14,034 nucleotides of DNA from Bacillota bacterium. GTDB taxonomy: Bacteria; Bacillota_A; Clostridia; DSM-8532. The DNA lies in the NCBI GenBank assembly GCA_023424865.1, contig JAFADM010000040.1, positions 1-14,034 of the forward strand, written 5' to 3'. The notes beneath the pieces were generated by a model. The model was not told where the DNA came from. It was given only the letters and a program-made list of their open reading frames with translations, and did not search any database. The translations under genes and the position numbers were made by a program. Below are positions 1 to 6,178 of this stretch, piece after piece. Position 1 is the first letter of the stretch. Every line of letters starts with the position of its first letter.

Positions 1-1452
1 ATAATGCTGGCCGAGTATCTCATTGATGCCCAGGCTTCCGCCTACCTTACGGGAAGAATTATCGGCAAATACCTGGGTGAGGAGTTTGAGACGCCGGAGA
101 GCTTAAAGGGAAAGAGCAAGGCCGGCTATGCGGGCCTTGAAAAAGAAGCGCTTTTAAAGGCTGTGGGAGACACTGTGAAGCGTTTTGGCTTAGTCAGCGC
201 CCTCCAACTGCAAAAGCTCAGGGAGAGTAGCCAGGAGGGCCTTTATAATGATGTGGAGCTTCCTCTGGCACTGGTTCTTGGCAGTATGGAGCATGTGGGC
301 TTTAAGGTTGATCAGAAGGTTTTGGACGATTTTGGAGCCCAACTGGAAAAGCGGATTTTCTTATTGGAGCAAAGTATCTTTGGGGAAGCGGGAGAGGAAT
401 TCAATATTAATTCCCCTAAGCAGCTGGGGGTTATTCTTTTTGAAAAGCTGAGCCTTCGTGCAGGAAGAAAGACCAAGACAGGCTATTCCACCGATGCAGA
501 GGTTTTGGCGGAGCTGGCGGAGGATCATGCCATTATTCCCTATATTCTGGAATACCGTCAGCTTATAAAGCTTAAGTCAACCTATGCCGAGGGGCTTGTA
601 AAGGTTATACGCCCGGATACGGGAAGAATACACAGCACCTTTAACCAGACGGTGACGGCAACGGGCCGTATCAGCAGCACCGAGCCTAATTTGCAGAACA
701 TACCCGTTCGCACGGAGCTGGGAAGAGAGATCCGGAAGGCCTTTGTTGCCCAGTCAGGCTATGTTTTCGTAGACGCCGACTATTCCCAGATTGAGCTTCG
801 GGTACTGGCTCATATTACGGAAGACGAAATGCTTAAAAAGGCCTTTGTGGAGGGTCTGGACATTCACACTCAAACGGCCTCCCAGGTGTTTAATGTTCCC
901 AAGGAGCTGGTGACAGGGGATATGCGCCGCAGCGCAAAGGCAGTCAATTTTGGAATTGTTTATGGCATAGGCGACTTTTCTCTTGCTAAGGATATCCATG
1001 TAACCAAGAAGGAAGCTGCCCGCTACATTGAGGGCTACCTTAATACTTATCCCGGCGTTCGCCGCTATATGGAAGATACGGTTAGGCTGGGTGAGGAAAA
1101 GGGATATGTGGAAACCATGTTTCACCGTATAAGGTATATCCCGGAGCTTAAAGCCTCCCAGTTTTCGGTAAGGGGCTTCGGCAAGCGCGTGGCTATGAAC
1201 ACACCCATACAGGGAAGTGCGGCGGATATTATAAAAATCGCCATGGTAGGAGTCTGGCGGGAGCTTAAAGCCCAGGGCCTTAAATCCAGGCTCATTCTCC
1301 AGGTTCATGACGAACTCATTGTAGAAACCTGGGAGGAGGAGCTGGATAGGGTAAAGGCTATTGTGAAATCCGGTATGGAATCGGCGGTTAAGCTTTCGGT
1401 ACCCTTGACGGCGGACGTTTCCACAGGACGGACCTGGCACGACGCTAAATAG
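1..1452 (+). CDS. polA: DNA polymerase I, C-terminal part (5' end outside the window)
   Basis: This is the C-terminal portion (about 483 residues) of a family A DNA polymerase, which fills gaps in repair and replaces Okazaki primers. The reading frame is already open at base 1, so the first ATG is internal and the 5' nuclease domain lies off-window. Family A landmarks are intact: TATGRISSTEPNLQNIP, motif A DYSQIELR (778-801), the O-helix RRSAKAVNFGIVYG (925-966) and motif C QVHDE (1300-1314). The segment before the polymerase domain corresponds to the 3'-5' exonuclease fold, but I do not see the YAxEDAD-type exonuclease motif, so proofreading is probably absent, as is common in Bacillota. The protein ends RTWHDAK. 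coaE follows on the same strand after about 110 bp, a common arrangement. Identification is very secure. Confidence 0.97.
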   Translation: MMLAEYLIDAQASAYLTGRIIGKYLGEEFETPESLKGKSKAGYAGLEKEALLKAVGDTVKRFGLVSALQLQKLRESSQEGLYNDVELPLALVLGSMEHVGFKVDQKVLDDFGAQLEKRIFLLEQSIFGEAGEEFNINSPKQLGVILFEKLSLRAGRKTKTGYSTDAEVLAELAEDHAIIPYILEYRQLIKLKSTYAEGLVKVIRPDTGRIHSTFNQTVTATGRISSTEPNLQNIPVRTELGREIRKAFVAQSGYVFVDADYSQIELRVLAHITEDEMLKKAFVEGLDIHTQTASQVFNVPKELVTGDMRRSAKAVNFGIVYGIGDFSLAKDIHVTKKEAARYIEGYLNTYPGVRRYMEDTVRLGEEKGYVETMFHRIRYIPELKASQFSVRGFGKRVAMNTPIQGSAADIIKIAMVGVWRELKAQGLKSRLILQVHDELIVETWEEELDRVKAIVKSGMESAVKLSVPLTADVSTGRTWHDAK

Positions 1453-1550
1453 GATTGAACGCAGCTATACGGACGGACCTGGCAATAGGATTGAACGCAG
1501 CCAAAAGAACCGTCTGGCACGACGCCAAATAAATTGAACGCAGCCAAAAC
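1427..1550 (+). repeat. Three imperfect copies of the polA 3' end
   Basis: Three imperfect direct copies start at about 1427, 1471 and 1507. They share the pattern GGACCTGGCACGACGC, AAATA, ATTGAACGCAGC. Copy 1 includes the last polA codons and stop. Copy 2 has lost the CGACGCTAA segment. Copy 3 can be read as TVWHDAK followed by TAA, which mirrors the real C-terminus RTWHDAK, but in another frame. This looks like tandem duplication of the gene end followed by decay, between polA and coaE. Confidence 0.8.
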
Positions 1551-1561
1551 AGGAGTAATAA

Positions 1562-2167
1562 ATGAAAACAATAGGTGTTACTGGGGGAATAGGTGGAGGA
1601 AAGTCTACTGTTTCCCGCCTTTTGAAGGAATTGGGAGCGGTTGTTATTGATGCCGATGTTCTTTCACGGGAATGTACGGAAACGGGTAAGCCCGCCTTGT
1701 TAAAGATTGCTGACGCCTTTGGTTCCGGGGTTTTAGAGGAAGACGGTTCACTTAACAGGAAAAAGCTGGCTGACCGTATCTTTGCCAATCCGGAGGAACG
1801 AAAGGTTCTGGAAGCCATTATTCATACGGAGGTAATAGCTGAAATGGCTCGTCAGCTAAGTACCTTAAGGCATAAGGGGTATAAGGGGATGGCAGTTTTG
1901 GATGTGCCCATCCCGGTAAAGAAAGGCTTTCTGGACACAGTGGAGGAAGTTTGGGTAGTGGCCTGCAACCAGGACGAGCGTATCCGGCGTATTATGGCCC
2001 GAAGCGGCCTTAGCCGGGAGGAGGCGGAAAAAAGAATAGGCTCCCAGCTTTCTCAGGAGGATTATCTGGCTCTGGCCCACAGGGTAATCTGGAACCAGGG
2101 AAGTATGGACAATCTTCGGGAAGAAGTGGCAAGGCTATACGGTGAGGTCATGAGCAATCAGCCTTAA
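1562..2167 (+). CDS. coaE: Dephospho-CoA kinase
   Basis: CoaE phosphorylates the 3'-hydroxyl of the ribose in dephospho-CoA using ATP, the last step of coenzyme A synthesis, in the cytosol. The 201-residue length is typical. The N-terminus carries the P-loop GGIGGGKS (residues 8-15), followed by IDAD (29-32). LDVP (113-116) and the lid-region stretch MARSGLSREEAEKRIGSQ (145-162) fit the family, as does WNQGS near the end. The usual PLLFE after the DVP strand is replaced by PIPVKKG, so the conserved Glu is missing; this may be a clade feature. The ATG is preceded by AGGAG with good spacing (1551-1555). It is probably cotranscribed with polA, since no clear terminator lies between them. Confidence 0.95.
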   Translation: MKTIGVTGGIGGGKSTVSRLLKELGAVVIDADVLSRECTETGKPALLKIADAFGSGVLEEDGSLNRKKLADRIFANPEERKVLEAIIHTEVIAEMARQLSTLRHKGYKGMAVLDVPIPVKKGFLDTVEEVWVVACNQDERIRRIMARSGLSREEAEKRIGSQLSQEDYLALAHRVIWNQGSMDNLREEVARLYGEVMSNQP

Positions 2168-2170
2168 AAG

Positions 2171-2191
2171 GGTATGAAAGCATTTCATGCC
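2171..2191 (+). other. Short hairpin just after coaE
   Basis: GGTATGAAA and TTTCATGCC form a 9-bp stem (one G-U pair) around a 3-nt loop, four bases after the coaE stop. No T-run follows, so it is not a convincing intrinsic terminator; it could protect the 3' end of the mRNA. The rest of the stretch up to about 2290 shows nothing recognisable. Confidence 0.4.
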
Positions 2192-2294
2192 TGTCGGAAC
2201 AGACCGCCCCTCATGGACAAAATAAACTGTAGCTGAGGATGAAGGAAGCGGAAGGGGAAATAAGAAACATAAAAAGAGGAATGAGAAAGAAGAA

Positions 2295-2410
2295 TTAAGA
2301 TAAAAGGCTTTAAGATAAAAAAGATTTAAGAGAGCAGCATTTAAGATAAAATAAAAAAATTAAAATTAAGATTAAGATAATGAAGTATTAAGAGAATGAA
2401 GTATTAAGAG
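2295..2410. repeat. Degenerate TTAAGA repeat tract with a 16-bp tandem duplication
   Basis: The core TTAAGA recurs eight times, at about 2295, 2310, 2326, 2341, 2366, 2372, 2388 and 2404, several copies continuing as TAAAA. The last two lie inside a perfect 16-bp tandem duplication, AATGAAGTATTAAGAG (2379-2394 and 2395-2410). The plus strand is nearly free of C across this tract. There is no plausible ORF. It fills the gap between coaE and the minus-strand regulator. Confidence 0.75.
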
Positions 2411-2456
2411 AAAGAAGGCCCAGGAAGATAACCTCCTCGGACCTTCTTTGCATTTT
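2411..2456. terminator. Intrinsic terminator, probably shared by convergent genes
   Basis: AAAGAAGG (2411-2418) pairs with CCTTCTTT (2442-2449), with further inner pairing of CCAGGA with TCCTCGG around a loop near 2427-2432. The plus-strand 3' side runs into TTTGCATTTTTC, and the minus-strand side also reads into CTTTCTCTTAA. It lies between coaE (rightward) and the DtxR-like gene (leftward), so it may serve both. Confidence 0.6.
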
Positions 2457-2484
2457 TCAGCATAAACCCTGAATGGGTTACGGA

Positions 2485-2868
2485 TTAACTCCTGGAGCCC
2501 TGGTTTTTTAAGTAATTATCCATGGCATAAACGGATTCACTGCTAATTACATGTTCAATGGCGCATGCATCGGTATCTGCAATTGCCGGATCCACTTTCA
2601 ATACTGCTGTCAGGAATTTTTGAATGACGGTGTGCTTATTGGAGATAAATTCAGCCAGCTTATGACCTTCAGACGTAAGCACAATTTCCTGATACTTCTC
2701 ATTCATTATGAGGCCTTTTTCGGACAGTACGGACATAGCGTTGTTTGTACTGGCCTTTGTCACATTCATGCGGGCAGCAATGTCAGTCACCCGTGCGCCT
2801 TTTCCATCGACGGAGAGTTCATAAACGGCTTCCAGATAGTTTTCCATGGCAAAGGACAATTTTTCCAT
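2485..2868 (-). CDS. DtxR/MntR-family metal-dependent transcriptional regulator
   Basis: This encodes a 127-residue regulator with an N-terminal winged helix (about residues 5-68, helix-turn-helix VTDIAARMNVTKASTNNAMSVL split over 27-48) and a dimerisation/metal-binding domain. Likely metal ligands are visible: H79 in SNKHTVIQKFL, and C102, E105 and H106 in DACAIEHVIS. The position equivalent to MntR Asp8 or DtxR Met10 is N10 in MENYLEAVYEL. The C102 is DtxR-like, so iron or manganese sensing is possible; the metal cannot be settled from sequence. No SH3 domain is present. An upstream in-frame ATG at 2967 would add 33 hydrophobic residues with no matching ribosome site. ATG 2868 follows GGAGGG with good spacing and gives the usual family N-terminus. 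Its targets are unknown, and no feoAB or mntH is adjacent. Confidence 0.88.
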   Translation of the reverse strand: MEKLSFAMENYLEAVYELSVDGKGARVTDIAARMNVTKASTNNAMSVLSEKGLIMNEKYQEIVLTSEGHKLAEFISNKHTVIQKFLTAVLKVDPAIADTDACAIEHVISSESVYAMDNYLKNQGSRS

Positions 2869-2930
2869 AGCTTTTCCCTCCTTACTCTTATTGTAAACGC
2901 AAACGGAAAAAAAAGAAAGGCTGCATCCAA

Positions 2931-2959
2931 TTGACAAAGTTAGACAAACCTTATATAAT
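2931..2959 (+). promoter_or_regulatory. Consensus sigma-A promoter of the TrmB-like gene
   Basis: A perfect -35 TTGACA (2931-2936) is separated by exactly 17 bp from a perfect -10 TATAAT (2954-2959), pointing right toward the TrmB-like gene. Expected transcription start is about 2966. Such an unmodified promoter usually means that expression is controlled by repression. Confidence 0.88.
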
Positions 2960-2974
2960 ACATTCATAAAAACA

Positions 2975-2998
2975 TAGTGGTATTAAATAGTACTACTA
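2975..2998. promoter_or_regulatory. Candidate operator dyad between the divergent regulators
   Basis: TAGTGGTATTAA faces ATAGTACTACTA as an imperfect inverted repeat, with 9 of 12 positions matching in each arm. It lies just downstream of the predicted start of the rightward transcript, where a bound repressor would block it. The binding protein could be either flanking regulator; the sequence does not match the DtxR or MntR consensus that I know. Confidence 0.5.
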
Positions 2999-3025
2999 TA
3001 ACTGCGAAGTTTGAGAAACCAAAAC

Positions 3026-3061
3026 AGCCTTTTAATAAGGCTATACCGGAGGAATAATGTG
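3026..3061 (+). promoter_or_regulatory. Leader hairpin and ribosome site that set a GTG start
   Basis: AGCCTT (3026-3031) and AAGGCT (3037-3042) form a perfect 6-bp stem just upstream of GGAGGA (3048-3053). Five bases later comes GTG at 3059. An ATG at 3057 overlaps it but is followed directly by TGA, so ATG cannot be the start. The in-frame TTG at 3011 lacks a ribosome site and lies 5' of the hairpin. Confidence 0.65.
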
Positions 3062-3766
3062 AACCTTGTAGAATGCCTGATGAAAACAGGACTTACAGGA
3101 CACGAATCGGAGCTGTATATTACCCTTTCCAGAGAAGGGGCTCTTACCGGCTATGAAGCGGCCAAAGCCACTGGCATATCCAGAGCCAACGCGTATCAGG
3201 CGCTTGCAGGACTTGTGGCCAAGGGAGCGGCTTATACGGTGGAGGGGAAAGTGCTTCATTACACCGCCGTGCCTGCAGAGGAATATTGTGCCAATGTGGG
3301 ACGGTTTATGAAGACGGTACTGGAAAAAATCACACAGGAATGTCCCACAGGAAAGAATTCCTCAGAGCCTTACCTTACCATAAGCGGATTTACCCATATC
3401 CTCAATAAAATGAAAAATATGATTGAAGGCGCTCAGGCCAGGGTCTATGTCTCGCTCTCGGATAAGGAGCTTGCAAGCATTCACGACACCCTGGAAAGTG
3501 CAGTGAAAAGAGGATTAAAGGTGGTTGCCATCGTTTCCGGAAAGGCAAGGCCCGAAGGGGTTACCATATACCCAATGAATAAGGAACCCGGTTCGGTTCG
3601 TCTTATAGCCGATTCATCCTATGTGTTAACCGGAACCTTAAGCGGCAGTGAGGAGGATACCTGCCTTTTTTCAAAAAACAAATCTCTGGTGGAGTTGATT
3701 AAGGATTCTCTGAAAAACGAGATACGGCTGTCTCAGCTGGCATCAGAGGTTACGGATCAGGATTAG
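3059..3766 (+). CDS. TrmB-like transcriptional regulator
   Basis: This 235-residue protein has a TrmB-type winged helix at residues 5-70 (GLTGHESELYITLSREG, then GISRANAYQALAGLVAKG, then a wing ending HYTAVPAEEY). The C-terminal domain (about 105-225) resembles the phospholipase-D-like effector domain of this family (SGFTHILNKMKNMIEGAQARVYVS). TrmB proteins bind DNA as dimers and usually respond to a sugar or another small metabolite; the ligand here is unknown. GTG 3059 is chosen because of the GGAGGA site; the longer TTG-started form would add 16 residues. lysA begins 56 bp downstream with no obvious promoter of its own, so the two are probably cotranscribed and the regulator may act on lysA or on itself. 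Confidence 0.82.
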   Translation: MNLVECLMKTGLTGHESELYITLSREGALTGYEAAKATGISRANAYQALAGLVAKGAAYTVEGKVLHYTAVPAEEYCANVGRFMKTVLEKITQECPTGKNSSEPYLTISGFTHILNKMKNMIEGAQARVYVSLSDKELASIHDTLESAVKRGLKVVAIVSGKARPEGVTIYPMNKEPGSVRLIADSSYVLTGTLSGSEEDTCLFSKNKSLVELIKDSLKNEIRLSQLASEVTDQD

Positions 3767-3822
3767 GGAATGTCATGTTACCCATAACGGTTTAAATTCA
3801 TCAATAGATTAGGAGATGCGCA

Positions 3823-5061
3823 ATGAAAAAAACATTTGTCAGCAAGGAGAAGCTTCAGGAAATTACAAAAACCTATCCCACGCCCTTCCATTTGTACGAC
3901 GCGAAGGGAATAACGGAAAATGCCCGGAAGCTCAAGCAAGCCTTTTCCTGGAACAAAGGCTTTAAAGAATATTTTGCGGTGAAGGCAACCCCAAACCCCG
4001 CCATACTGTCACTTTTGAAGGAAGAGGGCTGCGGTATGGACTGCTCCTCGTATACGGAGCTGCTGCTTTCTGAGAAAATCGGCTGTACAGGGCCCGATAT
4101 CATGTTTTCGTCCAATATGACACCTGCCGAGGATTTTATACTGGCTACCAAGCTCAATGCCACCATTAACCTGGATGATTTTACACATATCGATTTTCTG
4201 GAGAAGGTAGCCGGCCTGCCTGAAATCATCAGCTGCCGCTATAATCCCGGCGGCGATTTTGCCATTAACAACACCATTATGGATACCCCAAGCGAGGCTA
4301 AATACGGCTTTACCTTTCAACAGCTTGTAGAGGGCTTTACCCTTTTAAAGAGCAAGGGCGTAAAGAAGTTCGGTCTTCATGCCTTTTTAGCCAGCAACAC
4401 CACCACAAACGAGTATTATCCGGCCCTTGCCCGCATTCTTTTCAAAGCGGCAGCAGAGCTTCATGAAAAGACGGGTGCGGATATTGCCTTTATAAATCTT
4501 TCAGGCGGTGTTGGCATCCCTTACCGTCCCGAACAGGAGCCTGCGGATATTCTGGCTATCGGCGAGGGCGTCCGAAAAGCCTATGAGGAGGTCCTCACGC
4601 CTGCGGGACTTGGTAATGTGGCCATTTACACCGAGCTGGGCCGTTTCATGCTGGCGCCCTACGGCTGCCTGGTGGCAACTGCCATTCACGAGAAGCACAT
4701 ATACAAGGAATACATCGGTCTGGATGCCTGCGCAGCCAATTTAATGCGCCCTGCCATGTACGGCGCGTACCATCACATAACCATTGCCGGCAAGGAGAAC
4801 TGGCCTTCGGATCATACCTACGATGTGGTTGGCGGTCTTTGTGAAAACAACGACAAGTTTGCAGTTAACCGAAGCCTTCCACAAATTGATAAGGGTGATT
4901 TAGTCATTATTCATGATACGGGTGCCCACGGGTCTGCCATGGGCTATAATTACAACGGCAAGCTTCGCTCCGCTGAAATTCTCCTGGGTGAGGACGGCTC
5001 CTTCCGCCTGATTCGCAGAGCCGAAAGGCCGGAGGATTATTTTGCCACACTGGATTTCTAG
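3823..5061 (+). CDS. lysA: Diaminopimelate decarboxylase, divergent subgroup
   Basis: The product is a 412-residue fold-type III PLP decarboxylase. LysA converts meso-diaminopimelate to L-lysine and CO2 in the cytosol. Visible landmarks are the PLP lysine K54 in YFAVKATPNP, the LHAFLASN segment with H186 (usually HIGS), the phosphate-binding SGGVG (227-231), ELGR (271-274, usually EPGR), CENND (340-344, usually CESxD), and DTGAHGSAMGYNYNGKLR (365-382, usually DAGAYG then YNxRxRP). These departures fit a recognised-looking LysA side branch, but a related decarboxylase acting on another amino acid is not excluded. AGGAG (3811-3815) supports the ATG. It lies directly after the TrmB-like regulator and ends before a strong terminator. 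Confidence 0.85.
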   Translation: MKKTFVSKEKLQEITKTYPTPFHLYDAKGITENARKLKQAFSWNKGFKEYFAVKATPNPAILSLLKEEGCGMDCSSYTELLLSEKIGCTGPDIMFSSNMTPAEDFILATKLNATINLDDFTHIDFLEKVAGLPEIISCRYNPGGDFAINNTIMDTPSEAKYGFTFQQLVEGFTLLKSKGVKKFGLHAFLASNTTTNEYYPALARILFKAAAELHEKTGADIAFINLSGGVGIPYRPEQEPADILAIGEGVRKAYEEVLTPAGLGNVAIYTELGRFMLAPYGCLVATAIHEKHIYKEYIGLDACAANLMRPAMYGAYHHITIAGKENWPSDHTYDVVGGLCENNDKFAVNRSLPQIDKGDLVIIHDTGAHGSAMGYNYNGKLRSAEILLGEDGSFRLIRRAERPEDYFATLDF

Positions 5062-5143
5062 GTCAGAGTGCACGACTAAAGGCTTTGAACCCTTACCCTA
5101 TGAAAGCGCAAGCCTAAACTAGAAAAGAAAAGCAGACAATAAG

Positions 5144-5190
5144 AGCACACCCATTGAGGTATGAATTCCTCATGGGTGTGCTTTATTATT
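5144..5190 (+). terminator. Strong intrinsic terminator after lysA
   Basis: AGCACACCCAT (5144-5154) pairs with ATGGGTGTGCT (5172-5182), and GAGG pairs with CCTC inside, with one bulged T. The tail is TTATTATT. The 80 bp between lysA and this hairpin show nothing else of note. Confidence 0.9.
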
Positions 5191-5224
5191 AAAGCATCAC
5201 GGCGAAATCATTATACTGGAATAA

Positions 5225-5548
5225 TCCAATATCAGAAATTTAAATAAGCAATTGCAATCCTGCCCTGCAGGGTCAAGTGTCGATAGGATTGCGGGTTTCA
5301 GCGAGTATGGTTTGAGCTTTCCCATGGTGATGTGGGGTAAGCCGACTCTTGTGTGGGATTTTATTTCGCTGAAAACCGTGGTGGAAACGCTCTGCGGCTT
5401 TATGGCGTCCGGCGCCGACCAGCCGCTGCGTATTTGCAAGCAATGCGGAAACGTGTTCATCACCAAGCATGGAGGGACGGAGTTCTGTTCGGGGCGGGGC
5501 TTTAATCAGTACAATGTGTCTAAACACAGGGGCACAGAAAAATCTTGA
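5225..5548 (+). pseudogene. Fragment of a zinc-finger (DUF6076/CGNR-like) protein
   Basis: The frame is open from 5225 to a TGA at 5546-5548, with no good ATG or ribosome site; the only upstream start is TTG 5252. The C-terminus, LRICKQCGNVFITKHG then EFCSGRGFNQYNVSKHRG, strongly resembles the C-terminal zinc finger of clostridial DUF6076-like proteins, whose pattern is CxxCG...F...CSxxCxxQxNVxK. The fourth ligand is Gly instead of Cys (CSGRG), so metal binding should be impaired. Family members are several hundred residues long, so most of the protein is missing. An 8-bp inverted repeat (GCAATCCT 5254-5261, AGGATTGC 5285-5292) sits at its left edge. I read it as a remnant; the family assignment is from memory of the motif. 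Confidence 0.55.
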
Positions 5549-5573
5549 TAAAAACAAATTATTTTAAAATGAA

Positions 5574-5604
5574 TGTCACAAAACCGTGTATTGAATTGTT
5601 ATAA
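5574..5604 (+). promoter_or_regulatory. Possible ECF-type promoter for sigma module 1
   Basis: TGTCACAAAACC (5574-5585) lies about 15 bp upstream of GTTATAA (5598-5604), ahead of the sigma gene. It is not a good sigma-A match. Upstream TGTCACA-like elements ahead of clostridial ECF genes, suggesting autoregulation, are something I recall only loosely. Weak call. Confidence 0.3.
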
Positions 5605-5641
5605 GGGCACAGACGGCTGATAAATAAGGAAGGAGGAGCAC

Positions 5642-6178
5642 ATGAATGATAGAGATTTAGGGCGGCGCTTTATCACTGGTGGTGAAGATGAATTGGAAGA
5701 GATAATCAATCTGTACGGTGAAAAGCTGCTGCGATACGCTACTGCAATCCTGTGCGATTATCACGAAGCGGAAAATATAATACAGGATGTTTTCTTTTCG
5801 GCGTATCAAAACCGCGCCGCATTTGACGGAGAAAATCTTTCTGCATGGCTCTATAAAATTACATACAATCGTAGCCTAAATCAACTGAAAAAACGTAAAA
5901 TAGTTTATTTTAGTGAAATTCGCAATGAAGAAGCTATACCTGCCAAAGGCATGGGCTTGAGCGATGAGACGCTGCACGCCCTGCGGAGGCTTAAAGCAAA
6001 AGAGAGGGCTTTGCTGTATGCCCGTATTATGGAAGGGCAGAGCTATGAAGAAATCGCTCTGCGGATGGGGTGTTCTACGTCAGCTTTGCGTAAACAATAT
6101 GAGAGAGCTAAGAAGAAGATGGCGGAGTACCTTACCGCAGAATATAAACGAAAGGAGTCCATACATGAGTGCATTTGA
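5642..6178 (+). CDS. ECF-type RNA polymerase sigma factor (module 1)
   Basis: This 178-residue protein has the two-domain ECF layout. Region 2 (about 16-86) includes AENIIQDVFFSAYQN and LSAWLYKITYNRSLNQLKKRK, the core-binding and -10 recognition helices. Region 4 (about 107-165) includes the helix-turn-helix YEEIALRMGCSTSALRKQY for -35 recognition. The ATG is preceded by a strong GGAGGAG. The 3' end overlaps the downstream anti-sigma gene by 14 bp, so the two are translationally linked and the sigma is probably held inactive by that protein. The inducing signal is unknown. It resembles ECF factors of clostridial stress and envelope responses; no closer group can be assigned by eye. Confidence 0.92.
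   Translation: MNDRDLGRRFITGGEDELEEIINLYGEKLLRYATAILCDYHEAENIIQDVFFSAYQNRAAFDGENLSAWLYKITYNRSLNQLKKRKIVYFSEIRNEEAIPAKGMGLSDETLHALRRLKAKERALLYARIMEGQSYEEIALRMGCSTSALRKQYERAKKKMAEYLTAEYKRKESIHECI

Noticed and set aside
754..1440. 228-residue minus-strand ORF inside polA
   Set aside because: It is antisense to highly conserved polymerase motifs, has no ribosome site and no recognisable protein features.
2174..2236. Small ORF MKAFHACRNRPPLMDKINCS after coaE
   Set aside because: The GGG-like site is too close to the ATG, and its start lies within the hairpin; no sign of coding beyond chance.
2869..2967. 33-residue N-terminal extension of the DtxR-like protein (hydrophobic, signal-like)
   Set aside because: Cytosolic DNA-binding regulators do not carry such segments, the region overlaps the divergent promoter, and GGAGGG sets the start at 2868.
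5545..5568. Sigma-A promoter TTGATA...TAAAAT before sigma module 1
   Set aside because: The spacer is only 14 bp, too short for a normal sigma-A promoter.
5964..6164. Upstream extension of the module 1 anti-sigma frame
   Set aside because: It overlaps the sigma gene in another frame and has an Arg/Cys/Gly-rich noncoding look; the ATG at 6165 has a good AAAGGAG and starts a normal anti-sigma N-terminus.
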